Shown here: positions 35,400-44,275 of the stretch, piece after piece
Layout of the letters: each line of letters starts with the position of its first letter
Numbering within the stretch: the stretch's first letter is position 1
Assembly (NCBI GenBank): GCA_024695665.1
Contig: JAILHT010000057.1
Location: 1-64,000, forward strand
DNA: 64,000 bases
Source: Lachnospiraceae bacterium
GTDB taxonomy: Bacteria > Bacillota > Clostridia > Lachnospirales > Lachnospiraceae
Reading direction: 5' to 3'
Translations under genes and position numbers: made by a program
The notes under the pieces: model-generated
What the model was told of the DNA's origin: nothing
Databases searched by the model: none
What the model saw: only the letters and a program-made list of their open reading frames with translations

Positions 35400-36932
35400 A
35401 TGAAAGCAACTGTTTTCGGAGCAATTTATATCGGTTCTTATGAGGTCAGTTTGAAGATTTTTACCATAACAAGAAACGGTGGAATCAAACAGGTTGACCA
35501 TGTAAGAACAAGGCTTGAAATCGGACGGGATGTCTATGCTATCCATTATATAGAGTCCGATATGCTCGATATGCTTACAAATACTCTCAAAGATTTTAAA
35601 CAGATTCTTGAGGGGTATAAAGTCGATGCATACAGGGCCATAGCAGGAAGCATATTTTTGGATATAAAGAACAGAGAGTTTATACTCGATCAGATAAACA
35701 TCCGATGTGGAATAAAAGTTGAGGTTTTAAGTAACTCCGAGAGGCGTTTTATAAGCTTTCAGTCGGTTGTCACGAGAGACGAATTTGAACAGTTCAAAAA
35801 TGAAAATGTTGCTCTTGTCGATATCGGAGGTGACAGCCTTCAGGTCACGCTCTTCTCAGACGGAAAGTTGCTTACTACCGAGCATTTGACTATAGGAACT
35901 ATAAAACTACTTGAGCGATTGAGTGTTTTGGATATATCGGTTGAGAAACTTGAGAAGCAGATGGAGGAACTCATTGCAAAGGAGTTCTATACATTTAAAA
36001 GACATTATCTGAGCGATTGCAAGATTGACACCATCGTATTTATGGGGGAATATGCATCCGCATTTATAAAAAAGATTGACAAAAAGAAAGATGGAATGAC
36101 AATACCTTCCGACAGATTCTTGAAGGTGCTAAACAAGTTTTATCTTAAGAATGTTGACCAGATATTTGAGGAACTTGAACTCTATAACGACCACGATATG
36201 CTTGTCATCCCTTATATTGTCTTGTATAGAAGTATAACCGAGGTTTTTGATACTGAAAAAATCTGGGTTCCGGGAACAAATATCAGCGAAGGAATAGCAT
36301 ATGATTATGCTCTTGGACGAAAAATGATAAAGAGTCTGCATAATATGAATGCGGATATTATCTCTGCTGCAGAATATCTTGCCGGCAGATATAATGCATA
36401 TACAGAGCATACACTTAGACTCAGAGAGACTACCGAATTGTTATTTGATACTTTAAAGAAATACCATGGATTAAATAGCAGGGCAAAGCTTCTTCTTGAA
36501 GTTGCGGCTATCCTTCATGATGTCGGAAAATATATCAGCATTGCAAACGGGCCTGAGTGCGCATATGACATTATAATAAACTCCGAGATAATAGGTCTAT
36601 CTCATATTGAGCGCGAGATTGTAGCGGATGTTGTTCTTTTCAATACAAGACCTATGGCAGATTATGAGGATGTTGCTGACAGGCTTATGCGCGACGATTA
36701 CATTACCGTTGCAAAACTGGCATCTTTACTTCGTGTATCAAATGCTTTGGACAGAAGCCACAGACAAAAGATGAAAAAAGTTAAGGTTCAGATAAAAGAG
36801 AAGAATCTTATTTTGACTATAGAGACAGATGAGGACATGACTTTGGAGAAGACATTGTTCAATTCCAGAGTGGATCTTTTTGAGAACACATTTGGATTGA
36901 AACCTGTACTAAACGAAAAAAGAGTTTACTGA
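35400..36932 (+). CDS. ppx: Ppx/GppA family exopolyphosphatase with HD-type C-terminal domain
   Basis: The first 300 residues form the ASKHA Ppx/GppA fold, with phosphate loops recognisable as ALVDIGGDSLQVTLF and IGTIKLLERL. The last 190 residues contain an HD-like domain (AAILHDVGKYISI, SHIEREIVADVVL). It should degrade polyphosphate or pppGpp. The next gene is polyphosphate kinase, so polyphosphate turnover is the better guess. The N-terminal first loop (GAIYIGSYEVSLKIF) is less canonical than usual, lacking the typical Asp-Ile-Gly-Ser-Asn, so substrate specificity is uncertain. Confidence 0.85.
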   Translation: MKATVFGAIYIGSYEVSLKIFTITRNGGIKQVDHVRTRLEIGRDVYAIHYIESDMLDMLTNTLKDFKQILEGYKVDAYRAIAGSIFLDIKNREFILDQINIRCGIKVEVLSNSERRFISFQSVVTRDEFEQFKNENVALVDIGGDSLQVTLFSDGKLLTTEHLTIGTIKLLERLSVLDISVEKLEKQMEELIAKEFYTFKRHYLSDCKIDTIVFMGEYASAFIKKIDKKKDGMTIPSDRFLKVLNKFYLKNVDQIFEELELYNDHDMLVIPYIVLYRSITEVFDTEKIWVPGTNISEGIAYDYALGRKMIKSLHNMNADIISAAEYLAGRYNAYTEHTLRLRETTELLFDTLKKYHGLNSRAKLLLEVAAILHDVGKYISIANGPECAYDIIINSEIIGLSHIEREIVADVVLFNTRPMADYEDVADRLMRDDYITVAKLASLLRVSNALDRSHRQKMKKVKVQIKEKNLILTIETDEDMTLEKTLFNSRVDLFENTFGLKPVLNEKRVY

Positions 36933-36967
36933 TCTGCTTTATCTGTATAAAAAAGGAGGGGGCTTGA

Positions 36968-39079
36968 ATGGATTTTTACAACACCGAATATTATGAGAAC
37001 AGAGAACTCAGCTGGCTTAAATTCGACAGAAGAGTGTTGGATGAAGCCAGAGATAAAACAATTCCTCTACTGGAGAGACTGAAATTTGTCAGTATCACAT
37101 CCTCAAATTTGGACGAGTTTTTTATGGTTCGCGTCGCGTCCCTTAAGGATATGGTTCATGCGAATTATAAAAAGAGGGATATTGCGGGAATGACTGCTTC
37201 AGAGCAGCTTGAAAAGATTAATGAATGTACAAGAAAACTTGTCACACTGCAGTACTCTACATTAAATAAATCCCTTATGCCTCTTATGGCTGAAAATGGC
37301 ATAAAGATTATTACAAGATATGAAGATTTGACAAAAGATCAGGAAGTATATATTGAAAAATATTTTTATGACAATATTTATCCTGTTTTGACACCTATGG
37401 CAGTGGATTCGTCCAGACCGTTTCCATTGATAAGGAACAAATCATTAAATATTGCGGCTCTCATTCGAAAGAACGGCGACAAGGAAGAAGAGTTTGCTAC
37501 GGTACAGGTTCCTTCGGGACTTTCCAGACTTGTGGAGATACCGGATGACAACGAGAATGTATTTATACTCCTTGAACAGATAATAGAAAAGTATACGGAC
37601 AAATTGTTTTTGAATCATGAGGTGATATGTGCTTCGCCTTACAGAATTATGAGAAATGCTGATTTTACCATTGATGAGGACGAAGCATCCGATTTGCTTA
37701 ATGAGATTGAACATAAGCTTAAGATGCGCCAATGGGGCGAGGTAATAAGACTTGAAGTCGAAGATTCGGTTGATAAGAGAATATTGAAATATCTCGGCGA
37801 AAAACTTGAGATAACCGACAAAGAAATATACAAGATTCAAGGCCCTATAGATTTGACATTCCTTATGAAATTGTATGGAATAAACGGTCATGATAATCTC
37901 AAGTATGAAGGATATACACCAAGACCGGTACCTGAGTTTGCTGAGGGTGGTTCAGTATTTGATATAATCAAAAAAGGTGATATTCTCATGCATCATCCGT
38001 ACCAAAGCTTTGATGCTGTTGTAAATTTCATTAAGGAAGCATCATGTGATAAGGATGTTCTAGCAATTAAGATGACTCTTTACAGAGTAAGCGGAAACTC
38101 ACCTATAATAGCAGCATTAGCTGATGCGGCCGAGAATGGAAAACAAGTATTTGTTCTTGTTGAACTGAAGGCGCGTTTTGATGAAGAGAACAATATAGGA
38201 TGGGCAAGAATGCTTGAAAAAGCAGGATGCCATGTAATATATGGAGTTGTTGGCTTAAAGACGCACAGCAAGATTGCTATGGTCGTGAGACGTGAGGAGG
38301 ATGGAATAAAAAGATATGTTCACCTCGGAACGGGAAATTATAATGATTCAACAGCAAAACTGTATACCGACTGCGGAATGTTTACATGTTCTGATGTTGT
38401 CGGAGAAGACGCGTCTGCTGTGTTCAATATGATTTCGGGATATTCAGAACCTGAGTCGTGGAACAGACTTGTCGTTGCTCCGATATGGATGAGAGACAAA
38501 TTTTTAAAACTTATTGAGAGAGAAGAAAAAAATGCGACAAATGGTAAAAAAGCTCATATTGTTGCAAAAATGAATTCTCTCTGTGACAGGGATGTTATCG
38601 CAGCCCTTTACAAAGCTTCGGCTGCGGGCGTAAAGATAGAACTTATTGTAAGAGGTATCTGTTGTCTCAGAGTCGGAATAAAGGGAGTAAGTGAAAATAT
38701 ACATGTCAGATCAATCGTTGGAAATTTCCTTGAGCACAGTCGTATCTTTTATTTTTACAATGACGGTAATGAAGAAGTATATATGGGCAGTGCTGACTGG
38801 ATGCCGAGAAATCTTGACAAGCGTATAGAAATAGTTTTTCCTGTCACAGCAGAAAAACTAAAAAAGCAGGCTATGCACATATTGGAGCTTGAACTGGCAG
38901 ACAATGTAAAGGCTTCTGTTTTAAAGACGGACGGAACCTATGAGAAGAAAGACAAAAGAGGCAAGTCACCGGTTAATTCTCAATGGATATTCTGTGAGGA
39001 AGCCATTTCAGATTCGCCGGAAGACAATAAGATATATAAAGAGAGATTATTTAAACCTTTAACTGAATTTAATCGTTGA
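36968..39079 (+). CDS. ppk1: Polyphosphate kinase 1
   Basis: This 703-residue enzyme starts with the N-terminal helix bundle (NRELSWLKFDRRVLDEA). Two PLD-like domains follow with the catalytic HSK motif (GLKTHSKIA, near residue 430), HLGTGNYND and a second HSR-type motif (FLEHSRIFYF) with MGSADWMPRNLDKRIE. It polymerises ATP gamma-phosphate into polyphosphate. An AAAAGGAGGGG ribosome site precedes the ATG. It pairs with ppx upstream. The stop codon lies inside the -35 box of the infC promoter. Confidence 0.96.
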   Translation: MDFYNTEYYENRELSWLKFDRRVLDEARDKTIPLLERLKFVSITSSNLDEFFMVRVASLKDMVHANYKKRDIAGMTASEQLEKINECTRKLVTLQYSTLNKSLMPLMAENGIKIITRYEDLTKDQEVYIEKYFYDNIYPVLTPMAVDSSRPFPLIRNKSLNIAALIRKNGDKEEEFATVQVPSGLSRLVEIPDDNENVFILLEQIIEKYTDKLFLNHEVICASPYRIMRNADFTIDEDEASDLLNEIEHKLKMRQWGEVIRLEVEDSVDKRILKYLGEKLEITDKEIYKIQGPIDLTFLMKLYGINGHDNLKYEGYTPRPVPEFAEGGSVFDIIKKGDILMHHPYQSFDAVVNFIKEASCDKDVLAIKMTLYRVSGNSPIIAALADAAENGKQVFVLVELKARFDEENNIGWARMLEKAGCHVIYGVVGLKTHSKIAMVVRREEDGIKRYVHLGTGNYNDSTAKLYTDCGMFTCSDVVGEDASAVFNMISGYSEPESWNRLVVAPIWMRDKFLKLIEREEKNATNGKKAHIVAKMNSLCDRDVIAALYKASAAGVKIELIVRGICCLRVGIKGVSENIHVRSIVGNFLEHSRIFYFYNDGNEEVYMGSADWMPRNLDKRIEIVFPVTAEKLKKQAMHILELELADNVKASVLKTDGTYEKKDKRGKSPVNSQWIFCEEAISDSPEDNKIYKERLFKPLTEFNR

Positions 39080-39104
39080 CACAGATAAATATATGTGTTA
39101 AATT
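39076..39104 (+). promoter_or_regulatory. Promoter of infC-rpmI-rplT
   Basis: TTGACA (consensus) and TAAATT have a 17-base spacer and a TGT extended -10. The -35 overlaps the ppk stop codon. Transcription would start near 39111 and produce a leader of about 158 bases before the infC start. Confidence 0.85.
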
Positions 39105-39110
39105 ATCAGA

Positions 39111-39242
39111 GTTGTAAGAAAAGAAAGTAGAGTATCCACTCTCACCTTTAGCGTCTACGAACGACTACGGGTTAATATTATTTGATGCCTTAGCGGTAAA
39201 TCATGTAATTTTTAGTGGATAGTCTGACTATCCACTTTTTTT
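39111..39242 (+). ncRNA. L20-type leader (attenuator) of infC-rpmI-rplT
   Basis: The 5' leader contains GAGTATCCACTCTC early on, conserved-looking CCTTTAGCG and CCTTAGCGG elements, and a terminator at the end. TATCCACT at 39133-39140 is identical to the 3' arm of the terminator. It can therefore pair with AGTGGATA (39214-39221) and block terminator formation. Known Firmicutes L20 leaders use binding of excess L20 to decide between such folds. The assignment to that family rests on position and architecture. Confidence 0.75.
39214..39242 (+). terminator. Regulated terminator in the infC leader
   Basis: A ten-pair stem AGTGGATAGT/ACTATCCACT with a CTG loop is followed by seven T. It lies immediately upstream of the infC ribosome site, so its formation would shut off the whole operon. 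Confidence 0.9.
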
Positions 39243-39268
39243 ATCACTAAATGCGGAGGTGCAAAACA

Positions 39269-39775
39269 ATTAGCGATTTAATGATTAATGAACAGATCAG
39301 AGATAAAGAAGTACGTCTGATCGGAGAAAACGGAGAACAGCTTGGTATAATGTCTTCCAGAGAGGCACAGAAGTTGGCTGACGAGGCTGAACTTGATCTT
39401 GTTAAGATCGCTCCTACAGCGAAACCGCCTGTATGCAAGATAATTGACTACGGCAAATACAAGTATGAGCAGACAAGACGTGACAAGGAAGCTAAGAAAA
39501 AGCAGAAGACTGTTGAGCTTAAAGAGATTCGTCTGTCTCCAAATATTGATTCAAATGATTTAAACACAAAGATCAACAATGCAAAGAAGTTCCTTGAAAA
39601 AGGAAACAGAGTTAAGATTACTCTTCGTTTCAGAGGACGTGAGATGGCTCATATGCAGAGCAGCAAGCATATTCTTGACGATATTGCCGAGAATCTTTCA
39701 GAGGTTGCTATTGTTGAGAAAGCACCGAAGATTGAAGGAAGAAGTATCAGCATGGTACTCACCGAAAAGAAATAA
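39269..39775 (+). CDS. infC: Translation initiation factor IF-3 (AUU start)
   Basis: This 168-residue protein has the IF3 N-domain (MINEQIRDKEVRLIG, near the start), a Lys-rich linker and the C-domain (ELKEIRLSPNID, RFRGREMAH). I place the start at ATT (39269) because GGAGGTG ends seven bases upstream and the protein then begins I-S-D-L-M as in the family. The upstream in-frame ATG at 39251 lies before the ribosome site. An ATG at 39281 is possible but too far from it. AUU starts are the known basis of IF3 autocontrol. The length fits the family. Confidence 0.92.
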   Translation: MSDLMINEQIRDKEVRLIGENGEQLGIMSSREAQKLADEAELDLVKIAPTAKPPVCKIIDYGKYKYEQTRRDKEAKKKQKTVELKEIRLSPNIDSNDLNTKINNAKKFLEKGNRVKITLRFRGREMAHMQSSKHILDDIAENLSEVAIVEKAPKIEGRSISMVLTEKK

Positions 39776-39797
39776 GATTTTAAGGAGGATATAAATC

Positions 39798-39995
39798 ATG
39801 CCAAAGATGAAAACCAGCAGAGCAGCTGCTAAGCGTTTTAAAGCTACAGGAACAGGAAAGCTTAAGAGAAATAAAGCTTACAAGAGACACATTCTTACAA
39901 AGAAGACTACAAAGAACAAGAGAAACTTGAGAAAAGCTACAACAGTAGATGCAACAAACGTAAAGGTAATGAAGAAGATTTTACCTTATCTGTAA
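39798..39995 (+). CDS. rpmI: 50S ribosomal protein L35
   Basis: This 65-residue, very basic protein starts [20 protein letters not shown] and contains the [17 protein letters not shown] core. It lies between infC and rplT in the usual operon and follows AAGGAGG. Length and sequence are typical. Confidence 0.97.
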   Translation: MPKMKTSRAAAKRFKATGTGKLKRNKAYKRHILTKKTTKNKRNLRKATTVDATNVKVMKKILPYL

Positions 39996-40020
39996 GAAGT
40001 GTGTAAGGAGGATATAAAAA

Positions 40021-40377
40021 ATGGCAAGAATTAAAGGTGGCTTAAACGCCAAGAAAAAACACAATAGAGTATTAAAACTTGCGAAAGGATACAGAGGAGC
40101 AAGATCTAAACAGTACAGAGTAGCAAAACAGTCTGTAATGAGAGCACTTGCAAGCTCATATGCAGGAAGAAAGCAGAAGAAGAGACAGTTCAGACAGCTT
40201 TGGATTGCACGTATCAACGCTGCAGCAAGAATGAACGGTATGTCTTACAGCCAGCTTATGCATGGCCTTAAGGTTGCCAATGTAGATATCAACAGAAAGA
40301 TGCTTGCTGATCTCGCTGTCAATGATGCAGAGGGATTCACATCACTTGTTGATGTTGCAAAGAAAGCAATAGCTTAA
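40021..40377 (+). CDS. rplT: 50S ribosomal protein L20
   Basis: This 118-residue basic protein contains the family motifs [19 protein letters not shown] and [21 protein letters not shown]20 binds 23S rRNA early in assembly. In Firmicutes it also binds the infC leader to repress its own operon, which fits the attenuator seen upstream. It is followed by a terminator. Confidence 0.97.
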   Translation: MARIKGGLNAKKKHNRVLKLAKGYRGARSKQYRVAKQSVMRALASSYAGRKQKKRQFRQLWIARINAAARMNGMSYSQLMHGLKVANVDINRKMLADLAVNDAEGFTSLVDVAKKAIA

Positions 40378-40390
40378 TTTATGAATATTC

Positions 40391-40443
40391 TACCGACACC
40401 GGTTGTTTCCAGTCAAAGAAGACATCGGAGTCGGTATTTTTTT
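40391..40443 (+). terminator. Terminator after rplT
   Basis: TACCGAC and GTCGGTA close a stem that continues with CCG/CGG after a one-base mismatch. Seven T follow. It ends the infC operon before galE. Confidence 0.85.
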
Positions 40444-40559
40444 GCACTTTTTTTAGGGTTTCCTGGATAAATTTGCATATTATTATAGAAATAAGGTAGT
40501 ATAATCAAGATTAATAAAAATTAATGGTCAATTTGCCATAAAAAGAGAAGGAGTGCTTT

Positions 40560-41576
40560 ATGACTATACTTGTTACAGGCGGGGCCGGTTATATCGGCAG
40601 CCATACATGTGTTGAATTATTAAATGCCGGTTATGATGTTGTTGTTCTTGACAATCTGTCAAATGCCAGCGAAAAATCTTTAGACAGAATTTTTGAACTC
40701 ACCGGAAAGAAAGTTACCTTTTATAAGGGAGATATTCTTGACAGAGAAATTCTGGGAAGTATTTTTGAGAATCACAAGATTGATGCCTGCATACATTTCG
40801 CGGGTCTTAAAGCTGTAGGTGAATCCGTGCAGAAACCTTGGGAGTACTATTACAACAATATTTCGGGAACACTCACACTTGTTGATGTTATGAGACAGAA
40901 TGGATGTAAGAATATAATTTTCTCTTCATCAGCAACAGTATACGGTGAACCTGCTGAGATTCCTATCACTGAAAATTGCCCGAAGGGACAGTGCACAAAT
41001 CCGTATGGATGGACAAAGTCCATGCTTGAACAGATTCTTACAGATATCCAGAAGGCTGACAATGAGTGGAATGTCATTCTTCTTAGATATTTCAACCCGA
41101 TTGGAGCTCATCAGAGTGGCAAAATGGGAGAAAATCCGAATGGTATACCAAATAATCTTATGCCATATATAACACAGGTTGCCGTAGGTAAACTTGAGAA
41201 GTTGGGAGTGTTTGGTGACGATTATGACACACCGGACGGAACTGGTGTCAGAGATTATATTCATGTAGTCGATCTCGCGGTCGGACATGTTAAGGCATTG
41301 AAGAAGTTTGATGATAATGCAGGACTTTGTATTTACAATCTCGGAACAGGACAGGGATACAGTGTATTGGATGTTATAAAGAATTTCGAGGAAGCAAACG
41401 GAATAAAAATCCCATATGAGATAAAACCCAGAAGAGCCGGAGATATTGCTACAAATTATTGCGATCCATCAAAAGCAAAAGAGGAGCTTGGCTGGGAAGC
41501 AAAATATGGAATAAAAGATATGTGTGCAGATTCCTGGAGATGGCAAAAGAACAATCCGAACGGATACGAAAATTAG
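40560..41576 (+). CDS. galE: UDP-glucose 4-epimerase
   Basis: This 338-residue extended short-chain dehydrogenase has the NAD loop [14 protein letters not shown]. The catalytic Ser lies in the FSSSATVYG strand, and Tyr-x3-Lys is NPYGWTKSM (near residue 150). The C-terminal [10 protein letters not shown] and [13 protein letters not shown] segments are typical GalE. It interconverts UDP-glucose and UDP-galactose for sugar use or surface glycans. A TATAAT at 40500-40505 upstream may be its -10, without a clear -35. It stands as a single-gene unit. Confidence 0.95.
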   Translation: MTILVTGGAGYIGSHTCVELLNAGYDVVVLDNLSNASEKSLDRIFELTGKKVTFYKGDILDREILGSIFENHKIDACIHFAGLKAVGESVQKPWEYYYNNISGTLTLVDVMRQNGCKNIIFSSSATVYGEPAEIPITENCPKGQCTNPYGWTKSMLEQILTDIQKADNEWNVILLRYFNPIGAHQSGKMGENPNGIPNNLMPYITQVAVGKLEKLGVFGDDYDTPDGTGVRDYIHVVDLAVGHVKALKKFDDNAGLCIYNLGTGQGYSVLDVIKNFEEANGIKIPYEIKPRRAGDIATNYCDPSKAKEELGWEAKYGIKDMCADSWRWQKNNPNGYEN

Positions 41577-41595
41577 TCTAATTATATATTTTTTT

Positions 41596-41654
41596 AAAAA
41601 AATTAAAAAAATTTCAAATTAGGGGTTGCATTATTAAAATGTCTATGCTAATAT
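41596..41654 (+). promoter_or_regulatory. Promoter with A-tract upstream element for tRNA-Glu
   Basis: TTGCAT (41626-41631) and TAATAT (41649-41654) have a 17-base spacer and a TGC extended -10. Runs of seven A in the 30 bases upstream of the -35 look like an UP element. The tRNA begins about five bases after the expected start site. Confidence 0.8.
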
Positions 41655-41665
41655 AACGCTTGTCC

Positions 41666-41737
41666 GGTTCCTTGGTCAAGCGGTTAAGACGCCGCCCTCT
41701 CACGGCGGAAACAGGGGTTCGATTCCCCTAGGAACTG
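41666..41737 (+). tRNA. tRNA-Glu (CTC anticodon)
   Basis: The full cloverleaf is visible. The acceptor is GGTTCCT/AGGAACT (one G-U), and the D arm has GTCAAGCGGTTAAGAC. The anticodon stem CCGCC/GGCGG has loop CTCTCAC, so the anticodon is CTC. The T arm is AGGGG/CCCCT with TTCGATT. CCA is not encoded. The long D loop and sequence match bacterial tRNA-Glu. It decodes GAG. Confidence 0.95.
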
Positions 41738-41767
41738 CTCAACTGTTAAATATAACAGCCCAACCCG

Positions 41768-41799
41768 AAAAACCCGAAATCGAAAGATTTCGGGTTTTT
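41768..41799 (+). terminator. Terminator after tRNA-Glu
   Basis: AACCCGAAATC and GATTTCGGGTT form an 11-pair stem closed by a GAAA tetraloop. Flanking AAA and TTT extend the stem, and a short T run follows. The tRNA is therefore a single-gene transcript. Confidence 0.92.
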
Positions 41800-41885
41800 A
41801 ATGTATATTTGCGTGAAACACTTGAATTTATTGCATTTAGGTGATAAATTTATTGTAGTTTAGATGGTTATAGTAAATGTTTAAT

Positions 41886-41911
41886 GAGAGTGGGCTTGTC
41901 GGTCCACTCTC
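41886..41911 (+). promoter_or_regulatory. Hairpin directly upstream of rimP
   Basis: GAGAGTGG and CCACTCTC form a perfect eight-pair stem, extended by G-T and C-G pairs around a six-base loop. AAACTTTTG follows, so it is not a strong terminator. It ends about 15 bases before the rimP ribosome site and could affect expression of the whole rimP-ribF operon. No convincing promoter was seen in 41800-41885. Confidence 0.6.
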
Positions 41912-41937
41912 AAACTTTTGTATGGAAGGAGATTCTT

Positions 41938-42402
41938 TTGAGTAAAAGAGACAATTATGAAATGAGAACAGAAGAACTGATACTTCCTATTTTGGAGGAG
42001 ATGTCCTTCGAATTGGTGGATGTCGAGTACGTTAAGGAAGGTTCTTCTTATTATCTGAGAGCATTTATTGACAAGCCCGGAGGAATTACGGTAAATGACT
42101 GCGAGGCTGTTGCGCGCAGAATGAATGAGCTTCTCGATGCCGAAGATTTTATCGATGAGTCTTACATCTTTGAAGTCAGTTCACCGGGTCTCGGCAGAGT
42201 TTTAAAAAAAGACAAGCATTTTAAACAATGTATCGGGGAGAAAGTTGAGATTCATACTTACAGACCGATAGAGCATACAAAAGACTTTGAAGGCATTCTT
42301 AAAGCCTTTGATGATAAAACAATTACTATTGATGAAGAAAACAATGAACGTGTTTTCGACAGAGCCGATGTGGCGTTGGTCAGATTAGCAATAGATTTCT
42401 AA
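41938..42402 (+). CDS. rimP: Ribosome maturation factor RimP
   Basis: This 154-residue protein has the RimP N-domain pattern (FELVDVEYVKEGSSYYLR, FIDKPGGITVNDC) and the central FEVSSPGLGRVLKK motif. It assists 30S assembly. I use the TTG at 41938 because AAGGAGA ends five bases upstream. The ATG 54 bases earlier would place the ribosome site inside the gene and overlap the upstream hairpin. It precedes nusA as in most bacteria. Confidence 0.94.
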   Translation: MSKRDNYEMRTEELILPILEEMSFELVDVEYVKEGSSYYLRAFIDKPGGITVNDCEAVARRMNELLDAEDFIDESYIFEVSSPGLGRVLKKDKHFKQCIGEKVEIHTYRPIEHTKDFEGILKAFDDKTITIDEENNERVFDRADVALVRLAIDF

Positions 42403-42423
42403 AACCAGGAGGAAACGAACAAA

Positions 42424-43653
42424 ATGAATAACGAACTTTTAGATGCTTTGAACATTCTCGAAAAAGAGAAGAATATTCCAAAGGAAACACTTATTGAGGC
42501 AATAGAAAATTCACTTCTTCAGGCATGTAAGAACCACTTTGGAAAATCCGACAATATCAGAGTGGAGATAGATAAGGAAACTTGTGAGTTTCATGTCTGG
42601 CAGATGAAAAATATTGTTGAGGTTTGCGAGGACCCTGTCACTGAGATCTCTCTTGCCGATGCAAAAATGCATGATTCAAAATATGAGGTTGGTGATGTGT
42701 TCAGCACCGAGGTTAAATCAAAGGAATTCGGACGTATCGCGACCCAGAATGCAAAGAATGTAATACTTCAGAAAATTAGAGAAGAGGAAAGAAAAGTTCT
42801 TTTCGATGAGTATTATGGAAAAGAGCATGATATTGTAACCGGTGTTGTACAGAGATATAACGGAAACAATATCAGCATCAACCTCGGAAAGGTTGATGCA
42901 ATCCTTACTGAGAATGAACAGATCAAGGGTGAGCATTTCAAACCGACAGAGAGAATAAAGGTTTATGTGATTGAAGTTAAATCTACAAACAAAGGACCTA
43001 GAATTCTTGTTTCACGTACACATCCGGAACTTGTTAAAAGACTTTTTGAGTCTGAGGTTACAGAGGTTCATGAGGGTATAGTCGAGATAAAGAATATAGC
43101 AAGAGAAGCGGGAAGCCGTACAAAGATTGCCGTGTATTCAAACGATCCTGATGTCGATCCTGTAGGAGCATGTGTGGGATTGAACGGTGCGCGTGTAAAT
43201 GCCATCGTTAATGAACTCAGAGGAGAAAAAATAGATATTATCAACTGGAATGAGAATGCGGCTATGTTGATTGAGAACGCTTTGAGCCCGGCAAAGGTTA
43301 TTTCCGTAATAGCAGATGCGGATGAGAAGACAGCCAAGGTAGTTGTTCCTGATTACCAGCTTTCACTCGCAATCGGTAAGGAAGGACAGAATGCCCGTCT
43401 TGCAGCAAGACTTACAGGTTTTAAGATCGATATCAAATCAGAGACTCAGGCCAGAGAAGCCGGAGATTTCATGGATTATGAGAACGATTACGAAGATGAG
43501 TACTATGAAGACGGTTATTATGATGAGGACGGCAATTTCGTTCCTTACTCAGATGAAGACTATGAAGAAGGCGAGTACTACGAAGAGGGTGAATATTCGG
43601 AGGATGGCGAGTATCCTGAGAACGAAGGAGAAAAGCAGGAAAACGAGGAGTAA
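42424..43653 (+). CDS. nusA: Transcription termination/antitermination factor NusA
   Basis: The first 345 residues hold the RNA-polymerase-binding N-domain, an S1 domain ([19 protein letters not shown]) and two KH domains ([33 protein letters not shown]). Beyond these is a tail of about 55 residues made almost only of Glu, Asp, Tyr and Gly. NusA modulates pausing and termination. The tail resembles acidic C-terminal extensions in other Firmicutes and could be autoinhibitory, as the unrelated acidic repeats of E. coli NusA are. Confidence 0.96.
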   Translation: MNNELLDALNILEKEKNIPKETLIEAIENSLLQACKNHFGKSDNIRVEIDKETCEFHVWQMKNIVEVCEDPVTEISLADAKMHDSKYEVGDVFSTEVKSKEFGRIATQNAKNVILQKIREEERKVLFDEYYGKEHDIVTGVVQRYNGNNISINLGKVDAILTENEQIKGEHFKPTERIKVYVIEVKSTNKGPRILVSRTHPELVKRLFESEVTEVHEGIVEIKNIAREAGSRTKIAVYSNDPDVDPVGACVGLNGARVNAIVNELRGEKIDIINWNENAAMLIENALSPAKVISVIADADEKTAKVVVPDYQLSLAIGKEGQNARLAARLTGFKIDIKSETQAREAGDFMDYENDYEDEYYEDGYYDEDGNFVPYSDEDYEEGEYYEEGEYSEDGEYPENEGEKQENEE

Positions 43654-43680
43654 TCCAATCTATAGTCGAGGAGTAATCAT

Positions 43681-43956
43681 ATGGCAGTAAAAAAAGTGCC
43701 GACAAGACAGTGTGTCGGCTGCAGAGAAACAAAACCAAAATCATCCTTGATAAGAGTGATAAAAACTGCGGATGAAGAAATTGTCCTTGATCTGACCGGA
43801 AAGAAAAACGGTCGTGGAGCATATATTTGCAGAGATGAAAAATGCCTTAAGGCAGCCGTAAAAAACAAAGGACTTGAACGATCTTTGAAGACGGTTATCT
43901 CGGAGGAAATATATGAAGAACTAAAAAAGGAGATGACTTCATTTGACTCACAATAA
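43681..43956 (+). CDS. ylxR: YlxR/RnpM family RNA-binding protein
   Basis: This 91-residue protein has the YlxR signature: RQCVGCRETKPKSSLIRV near the start and KKNGRGAYIC in the middle, with Cys residues that could bind metal. Recent work on Bacillus and Clostridium links this family to RNase P modulation (RnpM). It lies between nusA and the L7Ae-like gene, as in the conserved operon. Confidence 0.92.
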   Translation: MAVKKVPTRQCVGCRETKPKSSLIRVIKTADEEIVLDLTGKKNGRGAYICRDEKCLKAAVKNKGLERSLKTVISEEIYEELKKEMTSFDSQ

Positions 43957-44275
43957 AGTTTTATCTTATCTTGGCATAGCAAAAAAAGGCGGGCATGTGA
44001 AAAGCGGTGCTTTTATGACTGAGGAAGCTGTAAAAAGTTACAACGCATTCTTGGTCATTATTGCGGATGATGCCTCTTCGAACACTAAGAAAAAATTTGA
44101 AGACATGTGCAAAAATTACGAAGTACCTTGTTATATCTACGGTTCAAGCGATGAATTGGGGCATTGCATAGGAACAGAATTTCGTATGTGTCTTGCAATA
44201 ACGGATGAAGGTCTTTCAAAAGCCTGCATTAAGGTTTTGGAAGAAAAAACACCAAAAACGGAGGAAAGCATTTAA
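43943..44275 (+). CDS. ylxQ: L7Ae/YlxQ-family ribosomal-type protein
   Basis: This 110-residue L7Ae/L30e/S12e-fold protein has [16 protein letters not shown] at the start and a [15 protein letters not shown] segment. Relatives bind kink-turn RNA. Its exact role is unknown. The start is TTG at 43943, overlapping ylxR by 14 bases, with AAGGAG about ten bases upstream. It is followed directly by infB. Confidence 0.88.
   Translation: MTHNKVLSYLGIAKKGGHVKSGAFMTEEAVKSYNAFLVIIADDASSNTKKKFEDMCKNYEVPCYIYGSSDELGHCIGTEFRMCLAITDEGLSKACIKVLEEKTPKTEESI

Noticed and set aside
40525-40545. Possible operator TGGTCAATTTGCCA before galE
   Set aside because: Symmetry is too imperfect and no partner regulator is in the window.
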